Below are positions 8,936-17,923 of a stretch of 64,000 nucleotides of DNA, in pieces. The position numbers were made by a program, and so were the translations under genes. Origin of the DNA: an uncultured Candidatus Actinomarina sp. (GTDB lineage: Bacteria; Actinomycetota; Acidimicrobiia; Actinomarinales; Actinomarinaceae); contig CACAND010000003.1 in the NCBI GenBank assembly GCA_902533795.1, positions 1-64,000 on the forward strand, in the 5' to 3' direction. The notes beneath the pieces were generated by a model, which saw only the letters and a list, made by a program, of their open reading frames with translations, had not been told where the DNA came from and did not search any database. Each line of letters opens with the position of its first letter. The first letter of the stretch is position 1.

Positions 8936-10095
8936 ATTAGGGAGTAGTAATCCTCAACTACCTTCGATTTATTTAAAATATTTTTATTGAGATTGTTTAT
9001 GTTTTTTTGGAAATTCAAAAGTAGTGATTGATCATTAAGTTTATCAAATATAGTTTCCATAGAGGTTTTATCATTTGGATCGATAGTAAAGCCTAATTCA
9101 AATTTATCAATAAATTTTGAAACTGCAGAGTCACTATTGGCAAAACATATCAGAACTTTATTCATCGAAAGATAATCAAAAGTTTTTCCAGGAAAGCCTT
9201 CTACAGTAATGTCTTTATCTAACGAAATTAGTGCCACAGGAATATCTTTTGTTTTCTCGTACAATTCATTTCTTGGCAGGTGCTCAAAAACACTTAATTG
9301 CTCATTCTCTAAATCTTTAATCGAATCAAATTCTTCACCTGCGCCAAAAAATTCTAGTTTCCAATTCACCTCTTTAATTGAATTAAATGTATCGATAAAT
9401 TCTTTAATATTTTGTGGCTTTCCCATATTGCCTGCATACATAATTATTTTTTTATCTAGTTTTGGATTTTTGTTAGATATTTCATAGGGAGAAAAGTGAT
9501 AAATTGATTTAATATCTTTATCTTTTAATCCACGATTGTTAACAAGATATGTTTTTAATTCTGAAGAGTTTACGACCAAATTGTCAGCAAGTTTCATTGC
9601 ATAGGAATCAATTTTTTTAAAAATATTAAATAAAATTCCAGAACTAGTTTTAAATGTTTTATTAGCAATCTCTGGATAAAGTTCCCAGCATGAGTAAGTG
9701 ACTTTAATTTTTAAAAATTTCTTGATATAGATTACAACTAAATTCATCGTTGGTGGATAACTAAATATGAAAATATGAGAGTAATTATTTTTGTTCTTAG
9801 ATAAAAATTTAATTGTTTGATAATGAAATGTTATCCATTGAAAAAATCTTGTTATCTTATTGAAGCTCCTATTTGATGAATTTATATGCGTTATGTTTAT
9901 GTCTTTATATGATGATTTATAATATTTATCTAAAGTTAGGTTGTCATTATTTTCAATATTATATTGTGGTGAACTTGCCAATATTTCGACATCAACACCC
10001 ATTTGTTTAAAACCATCTGCTATCTCAGCAACTAGCATTCCTGTTGAGACGTTGTCTGGAGGTATTGTTAAAGAGTGAAATAAAATTTTTTTCAT
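8932..10095 (-). CDS. Glycosyltransferase family 4 (WbuB/WcaI-like)
   Basis: GT4 enzyme of 387 aa. The N-terminal part FHSLTIPPDNVSTGMLVAEI resembles WcaI/WbuB proteins, YSCWELYPEIA lies mid-protein, and the donor domain has MYAGNMGKPQNI (about 218) and TVEGFPGKTFDYLSMNKVLI. It overlaps the upstream WecB-like gene by ATGA and is the last gene of the unit starting at 13519. The order RmlD-like, WecB-like, WbuB-like resembles fnlB-fnlC-wbuB of L-FucNAc loci, so an amino-deoxy-hexose donor is plausible but unproven. Confidence 0.87.
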   Translation of the reverse strand: MKKILFHSLTIPPDNVSTGMLVAEIADGFKQMGVDVEILASSPQYNIENNDNLTLDKYYKSSYKDINITHINSSNRSFNKITRFFQWITFHYQTIKFLSKNKNNYSHIFIFSYPPTMNLVVIYIKKFLKIKVTYSCWELYPEIANKTFKTSSGILFNIFKKIDSYAMKLADNLVVNSSELKTYLVNNRGLKDKDIKSIYHFSPYEISNKNPKLDKKIIMYAGNMGKPQNIKEFIDTFNSIKEVNWKLEFFGAGEEFDSIKDLENEQLSVFEHLPRNELYEKTKDIPVALISLDKDITVEGFPGKTFDYLSMNKVLICFANSDSAVSKFIDKFELGFTIDPNDKTSMETIFDKLNDQSLLLNFQKNINNLNKNILNKSKVVEDYYSLI

Positions 10096-11249
10096 TCTTT
10101 AAATGAATTTGAAATGTCAAATGAATAATTTTCTTTGTTGTGTTTAGGAAAACTGTTTGAATCAGATAACTCCAAAAGATCACCAACAATATTATTTGAT
10201 GCTTTTCCATCTCCAAATGGTTGCTCCCATTTTGTATCTACTAATTTCACAACCTTATCTATATAGCCTTGAAAGTCACTTATTTTTGAGGAAGGATCAA
10301 ATTTTATAGAAGCACCAACATCATATACTTCAGGACGTTCTGTAGAGTATCTCATTTGAATAGATGGTACATTCATAATGCAGGCTTCTTCAACCACTGT
10401 TCCAGAGTCACTCATGACAAAGGTAGATTTTTTTAAAAGATACATAAATTCCAGATACCCTAAGGGATCAATCATCAAAACGTTTGAATTAAGTTTTAAA
10501 TCATATGATTCCAGCATTTCCTGAGTTTTATATCCTGCAGGGAATACTATTTTCATATCAGAAGAATTAAATAAATTTACAATATTATTTAGAGAATCTA
10601 AATTTAAAATATTCTCTCTCCTATGAGATGTAGCCAATAAGAATTCACCCTCCCCTGTAAAATCTAAAACCTTACTATCTAAGGTTTCATATCCAGAGTC
10701 AAAAATGCTTTGATTTTCTTGAATAATATCAACTATTGGGTTTCCAGTAACTTTGATGATATCTTCAGAAATTCCCTCATTGAGGCCCTGCAATTTATAT
10801 GAATCAAGATATGCATATATCCTGTCTGACAAGTGATCTATAGTTTTTCTATATTTTTCTTCTGGCATTCTCCAATCGTATGAACGCATACATCCTTCAA
10901 TATGGACAATTGGTACATTTTGCTGTGCGGCACCAATACTCCCCATTACCGTATTAGTATCGCCAAGAAAAACCACAGCTTTATAACTATTGTTTTCCAG
11001 ATGATTGAATGTATTTTTGATTATCGATGAGACTGTGGAAGCATCACTTGTAGTATCTATTTCAAATTCAACATCTGGTTCTGGTACATTAAGTTGCTTA
11101 AAGAAAACATCTTTCATGTTCTCTGAATAATGCTGGCCTGACCAAATAAAATCAAAAGTAATATTGTTGTTTTCAGATAAAAGTTTGATTATTTTACTTG
11201 CTCTTATAACGTCTGGCCTTATTCCTAGAATGATTGCAAGATCTTTCAT
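10092..11249 (-). CDS. wecB: UDP-N-acetylglucosamine 2-epimerase family protein
   Basis: Non-hydrolysing UDP-GlcNAc 2-epimerase fold (385 aa). Visible landmarks are GIRPDVIRASKI at the N-terminus, FLGDTNTVMGSIGA (about 95), HIEGCMRS then MPEEKYRKTIDH (about 118-140), TSHRREN (about 208-214, the conserved His region), SDSGTVVEEA (about 278) and STERPEVYDVG. It interconverts UDP-GlcNAc with the manno-isomer, or acts on a deoxy relative. The YRKTIDHLSD segment differs from classical WecB, so the exact substrate is open. It starts by ATGA overlap with the RmlD-like gene and is followed by a GT4 in the same overlap style. Confidence 0.88.
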   Translation of the reverse strand: MKDLAIILGIRPDVIRASKIIKLLSENNNITFDFIWSGQHYSENMKDVFFKQLNVPEPDVEFEIDTTSDASTVSSIIKNTFNHLENNSYKAVVFLGDTNTVMGSIGAAQQNVPIVHIEGCMRSYDWRMPEEKYRKTIDHLSDRIYAYLDSYKLQGLNEGISEDIIKVTGNPIVDIIQENQSIFDSGYETLDSKVLDFTGEGEFLLATSHRRENILNLDSLNNIVNLFNSSDMKIVFPAGYKTQEMLESYDLKLNSNVLMIDPLGYLEFMYLLKKSTFVMSDSGTVVEEACIMNVPSIQMRYSTERPEVYDVGASIKFDPSSKISDFQGYIDKVVKLVDTKWEQPFGDGKASNNIVGDLLELSDSNSFPKHNKENYSFDISNSFKE

Positions 11250-12151
11250 TTGAACTCCAATATTTTTTTTGTTCCTTTGAATTCTGCCAACTCAGAAATG
11301 TTTTCTCTTATAGATGGAATTTCCATATAACCACCCATTTTCCAGAGTTCTTGATTGGCTAGTGGATCAATTGTGTCTAAAGTTCTATCAACTTTGTTCT
11401 CTGATACAACATCATTTATTTTTACATCTTTTGAAAAGAATTCTTGGAAAAGTACAAGTAACTCATATTTATTTACTCTGTCACTTGGTACCAAGTGTTG
11501 TAATTTTATTCCAGTTTGTTCATTTTTTGTTATGCCTAAAACAATTTTTGCAAAATTTAAAGTAGTGACGCCATTCCATTCGTGGTCTGTAAATCCATTA
11601 ACTTCTGGTTCTTCTGTTTTTAAGAACCAATTAAGCAAAGACATACCGCTTCCGCTTTCTGGTCCAACAATGCTTGAACGTAATAACGTTTTGTTTTTAC
11701 TAGATATTTCTCCCACAATTTTTGTTTTCCCATATACATCTGTTGCGTCAGTTGTAGACGTTTCAATGTATCCCCCTTCTAATCCAGAAAATACACAGTC
11801 CGTCCCAATTTGAATATAGTTAAAACTCAGATCGGCACTTTTTTTTGAAATTTTAAGCGGAAAGAAGGAATTTATCGATATTGCGTTATTAATTGATTCT
11901 TTTTTTTCCGTAATTGTTGGTTTAATTGCACCGATACAATTTATGACAAAATTAGGATTTATCTTCTCACATAAATCATCAAAGTTATCGTTATTCGGAT
12001 TAAAAATAATCTTTTCGCCATTCAATTCATTATTGAATTTATTTTTAGAACGTGATGTAAAAAATAAATTGTCATCGGAATATTCGGAAAAAACTAATGA
12101 AACCATCTTTCCTAACATGCCAGTAGAACCAAGGATTAAGATGTTACTCAA
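11246..12151 (-). CDS. RmlD-like sugar-nucleotide reductase (SDR)
   Basis: Extended short-chain dehydrogenase of the dTDP-4-dehydrorhamnose reductase (RmlD) type. NILILGSTGMLG at the N-terminus is the NAD(P)-binding loop, QIGTDCVFSG (about 120) and DVYGKTKIVGE hold the catalytic Thr/Tyr/Lys, and FTDHEWNGVTTLNFAK lies C-terminally. I place the start at TTG 12151 because GGGGGTGA sits 5 nt upstream and the NAD motif then begins at residue 3; ATG 12166 and a longer frame to 12214 are alternatives. It overlaps the cupin gene by 8 bp. It likely reduces a 4-keto-deoxysugar; together with the WecB-like gene this recalls FnlB/FnlC. Confidence 0.85.
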   Translation of the reverse strand: MSNILILGSTGMLGKMVSLVFSEYSDDNLFFTSRSKNKFNNELNGEKIIFNPNNDNFDDLCEKINPNFVINCIGAIKPTITEKKESINNAISINSFFPLKISKKSADLSFNYIQIGTDCVFSGLEGGYIETSTTDATDVYGKTKIVGEISSKNKTLLRSSIVGPESGSGMSLLNWFLKTEEPEVNGFTDHEWNGVTTLNFAKIVLGITKNEQTGIKLQHLVPSDRVNKYELLVLFQEFFSKDVKINDVVSENKVDRTLDTIDPLANQELWKMGGYMEIPSIRENISELAEFKGTKKILEFK

Positions 12152-12590
12152 ATAATTCACCCCCATTATTTGTCCAAGGATCCCAATATTTTGAATCAAA
12201 GCGATAATCGTCATTAAGAGAATCTTCTAAGCTTGAAGAAGAAAAATACATAATTTTACTATTTGCTTCAAGGTTCATGGCACCATTTGCATATCCCTCC
12301 GGAATTGACAATAAATCTGAATTTACATTCATTTCAATCATCTCTGGCTTCAATGTCTTATTGGGATTTTCCCAATCGTCTATTTTGATGACACCAACCA
12401 AAAAGTTTCCTGATAATACCTTGATGAGTTTTTTTTCTTTTTTATGCCCATGCCATGCTCTTACAGTTCCTATTTTTGGATTTGTTACTGTATAAAATCT
12501 TTTATATTCACTCAGATTTAATTCATTAAAAAACTCAACACTACCTCTGTGATCTTGAGAAAAGCCTCTTTTATATCTTTTTATATTCAA
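12144..12590 (-). CDS. RmlC-like dTDP-4-dehydrorhamnose 3,5-epimerase family protein
   Basis: Small cupin (148 aa, shorter than the about 180 aa of classical RmlC). DHRGSVEFF (about 12-20), TVRAWHGHKKEKKLIKVLSG (about 43-62), IPEGYANGAMNL (about 97) and MYFSSS fit the sugar 3,5-epimerase family, with HGH in place of the usual H-x-Q. The start is TTG 12590 in a TTGA overlap with the SDR upstream. It probably epimerises a 4-keto-deoxysugar nucleotide in this pathway; single-position epimerisation or isomerisation is possible. Substrate unproven. Confidence 0.82.
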   Translation of the reverse strand: MNIKRYKRGFSQDHRGSVEFFNELNLSEYKRFYTVTNPKIGTVRAWHGHKKEKKLIKVLSGNFLVGVIKIDDWENPNKTLKPEMIEMNVNSDLLSIPEGYANGAMNLEANSKIMYFSSSSLEDSLNDDYRFDSKYWDPWTNNGGELFE

Positions 12591-13519
12591 GATACCCCAA
12601 ACTTTTGCAAAAAGTTTTGATTTGAATACCTAGGATCAGTAATGTCTTTTATCCTATTATGAAAAATTAGATCATATATTTCATTAACGCCATTAATAAG
12701 TTCTATTGAAGCTTCAAAACCAGTCTCATCAAGTAATTTTTGACTAGATACTTGATAGTTTCTTGCATCCTCAAAGCTCATAGGCGTTACCTCTATTTCA
12801 ACATCTTTTACTTTTTTTTCTATCTCTTTTGCTATGTCTATAATTTTATAATTCTTGTAGTGAAGATTATATATTCCAGTTACATCCGTGTTTAAACAGT
12901 GACTTATTGCATTTGAAACATCATTTACATGTAGGAGTGGTCTCCATTGATCTCCACCAAACACACTTATTTTTTTATCAATAAGTGCTTTGGCTGTAAG
13001 AATATTGACAACTAAATCTAGTCGAACACGTGAAAACTCATCGCTTATGCCAAAAAGAGTTCCAAGCCTAAAAATAAGAGCATTTGAATCTTTAAGATGC
13101 TTTTCAGCTTGTAATTTAGATGATGCATATTCAGATAGTGGATTTGTGTCTGAGGCCTCAGTCAAGATTCCATCTTGAGCCCCATAAACTGAACATGTTG
13201 ACAAAAACACAATTCTTTTATCAAAATTTTGAACAAGATTTTTTACACTTTCTGTATTAATTTCATGAGTTAGTTCCGGGTTAATAGCACACGCTCCATC
13301 ACCTACTAATGCTGCTAGCCAAACTACAACATCAAAGTCACTTAAAATACTATTTAATTTTGAAGAATCTCTGATATCACCAAGAATAAAATTTACTTTT
13401 TTACGGTATGAAGTTTCATAAATTAAAGAATCATAAACGGTAACTTCATGATCTTTTGAAAGCTTATCAACAATTCCTCCACCAACGTATCCAGCACCAC
13501 CTACAACTAAAATATTCAT
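12587..13519 (-). CDS. NAD-dependent epimerase/dehydratase (extended SDR)
   Basis: Extended SDR of 310 aa. GGAGYVGGGIV (residues 7-17) binds NAD; FLSTCSVYGA (about 107) and YASSKLQAEK (about 131) supply the catalytic Ser-Tyr-Lys; FSRVRLDLVVN and FGGDQWRPLLHVNDV (about 200) place it in a subgroup found with RmlC-like cupins. It is the first gene of the five-gene minus-strand unit that ends at 8932, with a TATACT hexamer 9 nt upstream of its ATG. Reaction on the sugar nucleotide (4-epimerisation or 4,6-dehydration) cannot be fixed from sequence. Confidence 0.85.
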   Translation of the reverse strand: MNILVVGGAGYVGGGIVDKLSKDHEVTVYDSLIYETSYRKKVNFILGDIRDSSKLNSILSDFDVVVWLAALVGDGACAINPELTHEINTESVKNLVQNFDKRIVFLSTCSVYGAQDGILTEASDTNPLSEYASSKLQAEKHLKDSNALIFRLGTLFGISDEFSRVRLDLVVNILTAKALIDKKISVFGGDQWRPLLHVNDVSNAISHCLNTDVTGIYNLHYKNYKIIDIAKEIEKKVKDVEIEVTPMSFEDARNYQVSSQKLLDETGFEASIELINGVNEIYDLIFHNRIKDITDPRYSNQNFLQKFGVS

Positions 13520-13528
13520 CTTAAATAT

Positions 13529-13534
13529 AGTATA
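13529..13534 (-). promoter_or_regulatory. -10-like hexamer TATACT for the SDR unit
   Basis: TATACT lies 9 nt before ATG 13519 on the minus strand, in the 49-bp gap after the polymerase gene. No Shine-Dalgarno sequence is seen. An overlapping TATATT 4 nt from the ATG is a less likely alternative. Confidence 0.4.
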
Positions 13535-13568
13535 TGTTGAAGATTTCTAATAAAAGAGTATTTCAAAA

Positions 13569-14717
13569 TCAAGAATTCTCTTTCTCATTCAGATACAAGA
13601 AATAGCTAAAATAAAAAAACCAAGATACAGAATGATTTTGTAACAGATCACTAGATAGGCTTAAAACAAGAAATGCTATAACTGCCATCAAGTTGGGTGA
13701 GTAATTTTTAAAATCTCTTGATTTTACAAGATTTAATATAAGATCTTTAAAAATCAATATAAATAATAAAAGACCGATAATTCCATAATTTAAAAATATA
13801 AATAAGTATGAATTATGTGGACCATAGGAGAAAGGATTATCATCAAAATTTTTTGAATCAAGCACTTGATTGCCTTTCACAACAAAAGTATCAAATCCTC
13901 TTCCAAAAATATTATTTACAAAAGAATCATCAGCTACAAACTCTAGTGTTCCTGATTGCATCTCAACCCTGTCCTGGACTCCACTATTATCATCTTGAGA
14001 AAATCTTTCAACTAATCCAAAATTGACGCATATCAATAATGAACCAATTAAGAGCAATAATCCAGTGGACTTTTTGTTTTCAATGCTGATCCTCAAAAAT
14101 ATAAATAGAACCAATATAAGTAAAGAGAAACGAGAGTATGTAAAAAAACAGCCAACAATTGAAAATGGAATAATAACTTGTAAGTACCTTTTATCCATTC
14201 TGAACATTGAATAGACACCAGTTATGGTAATTAAGTCAGCAAAGCTATTTGGACCACCTGCTTGAAATCCATTTGTTCTACCTTTGATATAATCTATGTC
14301 ACTTTGGTTAATGCCAATATTCCATGTCTCGTATATATCTTTACCAAGGCTTATTGAAAATAGATATGAAATCATTGAAAACGAAGTTAAAAATAAAAAT
14401 AGGTAGTACGGGAAAGTATCTATATAATTTTTTTGTCCAAATGTAGATATAAATATAAAAATTAATAGATAAAATCCAAAACGTAATATTTCAGAATGTA
14501 AGAATTCACCTTTTACAAAAAGATTTTGAATAATCAGATAAAAAATAAAAAATAGAAAATAAATGTATTTTTCAATTTTTAACGAAAAATTCTCACTTTT
14601 AACAAATAGATATAGTGCTCCTACAAAAAATAGTAGTACTGGAACATCGTCTGTATGGATAAATCCAGGAATGAGATCAAAGTGTGGAATAATTGAAATG
14701 AAAAAAAGAAAGTACAA
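13569..14717 (-). CDS. O-antigen polymerase/ligase-like membrane protein
   Basis: Multi-pass membrane protein (382 aa, about 10-11 TM segments) of Wzy/O-antigen-ligase type. GRTNGFQAGGPNSFADL (about 145) closely parallels GRLGGFQGGGPNVIGI in the 25188-27161 protein, and GPHNSYLFIFLNYGIIG (about 305) is the H-N-x-Y/F-L motif of the Wzy_C external loop. The only upstream start in the frame is TTG 14717; no Shine-Dalgarno sequence or well-placed hexamer is visible, so the start is uncertain. It faces the divergent gene at 14844. Confidence 0.78.
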   Translation of the reverse strand: MYFLFFISIIPHFDLIPGFIHTDDVPVLLFFVGALYLFVKSENFSLKIEKYIYFLFFIFYLIIQNLFVKGEFLHSEILRFGFYLLIFIFISTFGQKNYIDTFPYYLFLFLTSFSMISYLFSISLGKDIYETWNIGINQSDIDYIKGRTNGFQAGGPNSFADLITITGVYSMFRMDKRYLQVIIPFSIVGCFFTYSRFSLLILVLFIFLRISIENKKSTGLLLLIGSLLICVNFGLVERFSQDDNSGVQDRVEMQSGTLEFVADDSFVNNIFGRGFDTFVVKGNQVLDSKNFDDNPFSYGPHNSYLFIFLNYGIIGLLLFILIFKDLILNLVKSRDFKNYSPNLMAVIAFLVLSLSSDLLQNHSVSWFFYFSYFLYLNEKENS

Positions 14718-14843
14718 AGGTGAAAGGCTTTTAAGCGTATTTATTTCTAACCCCCATTAATAAAGATATTACCTAATTAATACATATATATAGTATTTAA
14801 TTCTTTTATCAGAATAATAATTAGTTTTGTTAGCATGTATTAA
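14718..14843. other. Longest divergent intergenic region
   Basis: 126 bp between the polymerase-like gene and the epimerase unit. Apart from TAGCAT (14831-14836) I see no repeat, hairpin or small gene. The promoter of the minus-strand gene must be here, but no site stands out. Confidence 0.5.
14831..14836 (+). promoter_or_regulatory. -10-like hexamer TAGCAT, leaderless GTG start
   Basis: TAGCAT ends exactly 7 nt before GTG 14844, so transcription is predicted to begin on the start codon. There is no Shine-Dalgarno sequence. It drives the four-gene plus-strand unit 14844-18981. Confidence 0.5.
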
Positions 14844-15827
14844 GTGGATAAAAAAGTAGTAGTTACAGGCTGTTCCGGATTTATTGGATATCACCTATCA
14901 AATACTCTATTAGATGAAGATAAAAATGTAATTGGGATTGATTCTCTAAATAATGCATATGACGTCAAATTAAAACAAAAAAGATTAGAAGAGTTAGAAA
15001 AAAAGAGAAATTTTGTTTTTTTAAATAATAATTTAAATGAAGAAGAGAGTTTAAATGAAATTAAAAATTACGAAATTTCAACAATCTATCACATGGCAGC
15101 AAGGGCAGGAGTCAGGCAGAGTTTCCTAGATCCGCAAAGCTATATTGAAGATAATACATTTGCAACTGCAAACGTTTCTAATTTTTCTAAACAAATGGAA
15201 ATTCCAGAATTAATCATTGCATCAACATCATCGATATATGGTGATAGCGGTCAAGACTTAATGATTGAGGAAAAAGATGAGAAAATAAAACCACCATCTG
15301 TTTATGCAAGTACTAAATTATCGGGTGAATCATTATCAAAAATAATTCTTGAAGATTCAAATACAAAATTGATTATTTCAAGATTTTTCACAGTATATGG
15401 GCCTTATGGAAGACCTGATATGTCAATATTAAGGTTTATACATTGGATTATGAATGAAAAAAAAGTAAGAGTTTTTGGAAATGGAGAACAGCAAAGATCA
15501 TTTACATTTATTGATGATGTCATCACCGCCCTTAGAAAGATGTCTGGACTAGAAAAGTCAAATACCTTTAATGTAGGGTCAGATATTACAGTTTCTTTAA
15601 ATGATATAATCAAACTAATAGAAGGGTTTACTGGAAAAAGTGCAAAAATTGAGAACTTAGAGAGAGCATATAAAGATCCAGATGTAGTTCGTCCAAATCT
15701 AGAAAATATTAAAAATACTATCGGATGGGAACCTACAACTAAAATAGAAGAAGGTATTGCGAAAACAGTTGCCTGGTATAAAGAAAATGAGAGCTATCTA
15801 AAAGAATTGGTATATATTAATGAATAA
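14844..15827 (+). CDS. UDP-glucuronate 4-epimerase-like SDR
   Basis: Extended SDR (327 aa). GCSGFIGYHL (9-18) is the NAD loop. MAARAGVRQSFLDPQSY (about 88-104) and RFFTVYGPYGRPDMS (about 178-192) are close to the CapI/GAE class that interconverts UDP-glucuronate and UDP-galacturonate. Catalytic elements are ASTSSIYGD and VYASTKLSGE, with the C-terminal IGWEPTT of GalE-like SDRs. Ugd at 19906 would supply UDP-GlcA. The GTG start has a TAGCAT hexamer 7 nt upstream. It heads a plus-strand unit with another SDR and two glycosyltransferases. The substrate is a family inference. Confidence 0.8.
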   Translation: MDKKVVVTGCSGFIGYHLSNTLLDEDKNVIGIDSLNNAYDVKLKQKRLEELEKKRNFVFLNNNLNEEESLNEIKNYEISTIYHMAARAGVRQSFLDPQSYIEDNTFATANVSNFSKQMEIPELIIASTSSIYGDSGQDLMIEEKDEKIKPPSVYASTKLSGESLSKIILEDSNTKLIISRFFTVYGPYGRPDMSILRFIHWIMNEKKVRVFGNGEQQRSFTFIDDVITALRKMSGLEKSNTFNVGSDITVSLNDIIKLIEGFTGKSAKIENLERAYKDPDVVRPNLENIKNTIGWEPTTKIEEGIAKTVAWYKENESYLKELVYINE

Positions 15828-16776
15828 AGTTATCGTAACTGGTGGTGCAGGTTTTATTGGCTCAAATCTGGTAAAAAGATTAATTACTGATGGCGTTGAT
15901 GAAGTGTTAATAATTGATGATTTTTCAACTGGTAAGGAAGAAAATCTGAATGAATCTTCAAAAATTAATCTTGTTAAATCAAAACTTGAAGATATCAATG
16001 ATTTAAATACCATGTTTGAAGGATATGATTTTTGCTTTCATCTAGCAGCAGGTGTTGGTGTTCAATATATAATGGAAAATTTGAGTGATTCTCTGTTAAC
16101 AAATATTCAAGGAACTCATATTGTATTTGAAGCATGTAAAAAGAATAACTTACCGGTATTGATTACTTCAACGTCGGAAATTTATGGAACCTCAGAAGAA
16201 CAAAGCTGGGATGAAGAAACTAAAAGTTTAATTGGTCCGACTACAAAATTAAGATGGTCATATGCTGTCTCAAAAATGATTGATGAATTTTTAGCTTTGT
16301 CTGAATTTGAAGCAGGAAATTTAAATCCTATAATAGTCAGACTTTTTAATACTATAGGTCCAAATCAAGTTTCTGAGTATGGAATGGTTGTCCCAAAATT
16401 TGTTGAATCTGCTCTAAAGAATGAAGATATTATTATCCACGGTGATGGTACACAATCAAGGTCGTTTACTTGGGTCGGAGATGTTATTGATTACTTTATA
16501 AAACTTTCTCAATTAAAAAACTATGGGGAAATATATAATATTGGTCAAACTGAAGAAATATCTATTAAAGATTTAGCTCAATTGGTTATTGAGACTACAA
16601 ACTCTAATTCAGAAATCAAGTTTAAGAGCCATGAAGATGTATTTGGTGATAAATTCGAAGACCCTAGTAGAAGAACTCCAAATATTGAGAAAATTATTAA
16701 AGCAACTGGAATTAAGCCAAGTTATGATATCAAAACAATGATTAAAGAAATTGTGGAATTTAAAAGTCAAGATTAA
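15820..16776 (+). CDS. NAD-dependent epimerase/dehydratase (extended SDR)
   Basis: Extended SDR of 318 aa overlapping the previous gene by 8 bp. GGAGFIGSNLV (7-17) binds NAD, TSTSEIYG and LRWSYAVSKMIDE (about 145-157) carry the catalytic triad, RLFNTIGPNQVSEYGMVVP and FEDPSRRTPN (C-terminal) resemble UXS/ArnA-like and related 4-epimerases. It could act on UDP-glucuronate or a UDP-hexose; a true decarboxylase candidate (18974-19909) is separate. Exact reaction unassigned. Confidence 0.82.
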   Translation: MNKVIVTGGAGFIGSNLVKRLITDGVDEVLIIDDFSTGKEENLNESSKINLVKSKLEDINDLNTMFEGYDFCFHLAAGVGVQYIMENLSDSLLTNIQGTHIVFEACKKNNLPVLITSTSEIYGTSEEQSWDEETKSLIGPTTKLRWSYAVSKMIDEFLALSEFEAGNLNPIIVRLFNTIGPNQVSEYGMVVPKFVESALKNEDIIIHGDGTQSRSFTWVGDVIDYFIKLSQLKNYGEIYNIGQTEEISIKDLAQLVIETTNSNSEIKFKSHEDVFGDKFEDPSRRTPNIEKIIKATGIKPSYDIKTMIKEIVEFKSQD

Positions 16777-16783
16777 ATAAATT

Positions 16784-17923
16784 ATGAAGATATTAGTAAC
16801 TGTAGGAATATTTCCTCCAGATATAGGTGGGCCTGCCACCTTCGTTCCTGAAATAGTAAATTATTTACAAAATGAACATAATTATGAGATTGATATTTTA
16901 ACTCTTTCTGACAATCAAAATTTGAAAATAAAAGATGAGTTATCAGTTAACAAAATTGATAGAAATTTACCATTACCCTATCGCTGGTTAATTACAATTC
17001 TAAAAATTTATAAATTAGGGAAAGATAAAGATTTAATATTTGTAAATGGTCTTGGCACTGAAACTACAATTGCAAATATCTTTTTGAAAAAAAAGATTAT
17101 TAGAAAAATTGTCGGCGATCCTGTGTGGGAAAGAGCTTATAACAAATCTAAGACATCTTACAGCTTTGATGATTTTCAAGAAAAAAATTATGGAATATCA
17201 ATATTACTCCAAAAAAAAATACGAAATTTCAGTATTAAAAAATCTGATATTGTAGTTACACCCTCTCAACACCTTAAAAAATTCATTATAAATTTAGGAT
17301 ATAAAAATAAAATTGAATCCATAAATAATGGTGTAAGGATACCTAAGGAAAGTAAACAAATATTTAAACAGGATCAATTAAATATAACTATTTTATCTAG
17401 GCTTGTATCTCACAAAAATATAGAAAAAGTAATTGAAGCAATATCAGATTTAAATAATCCATTAATAAAATTAAATATTGTCGGAGAAGGACCAGAAATG
17501 GATCGACTTAAAAGTATTTCATTAAAATCTGATAAAGTTAACATTATTTTTCATGGGAAGCTTAATAGAAAAGAAATTGATAATATTTTCTTAAATAGTG
17601 ATCTTTACATCCAAGCATCCAACTATGAGGGATTGCCACATTCTTTACTTGAGGCAATGAGTTTTGGAATACCAGTTCTTTGTACTCCTGTTGGAGAATG
17701 TAAGGAAGTTCTAGGAAATGAAGATAGAGGATATTTTTTAGATTTACCTGTGTCACAAAACAATATCAAATCTAAAATTTCCAAGATTATTAGTGAAAAA
17801 GACAAAGCAATTATTAAAGGACAAAGAGGTAAAGAGTTCGTTTTTCAAAAGTATAATTTTAAAAATACTTTTAATCTTTACAAAATTCTTTTTACAAACC
17901 TAATTGAGGAAGAAAACAAATGA
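16784..17923 (+). CDS. Glycosyltransferase family 4
   Basis: GT4 enzyme (379 aa). FPPDIGGPATFVPEIVNYL (9-27) is the acceptor-side glycine-rich loop; ILSRLVSHKNIEKVIEA (about 203) starts the donor domain; NYEGLPHSLLEAMSFGIPVL (about 280) is the E-x7-E nucleotide-sugar motif. It follows the SDR by 7 bp and overlaps the next GT by 4 bp (ATGA), so it belongs to the plus-strand unit 14844-18981. It resembles mannosyl- or glucosyl-type GT4 enzymes; the sugar is not determined. Confidence 0.9.
   Translation: MKILVTVGIFPPDIGGPATFVPEIVNYLQNEHNYEIDILTLSDNQNLKIKDELSVNKIDRNLPLPYRWLITILKIYKLGKDKDLIFVNGLGTETTIANIFLKKKIIRKIVGDPVWERAYNKSKTSYSFDDFQEKNYGISILLQKKIRNFSIKKSDIVVTPSQHLKKFIINLGYKNKIESINNGVRIPKESKQIFKQDQLNITILSRLVSHKNIEKVIEAISDLNNPLIKLNIVGEGPEMDRLKSISLKSDKVNIIFHGKLNRKEIDNIFLNSDLYIQASNYEGLPHSLLEAMSFGIPVLCTPVGECKEVLGNEDRGYFLDLPVSQNNIKSKISKIISEKDKAIIKGQRGKEFVFQKYNFKNTFNLYKILFTNLIEEENK

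Noticed and set aside
11355..11813. 152-aa open frame opposite the RmlD-like gene
   Set aside because: It lies wholly antisense to a recognised enzyme, has low-complexity Ser/Phe/Val content and no start signals.
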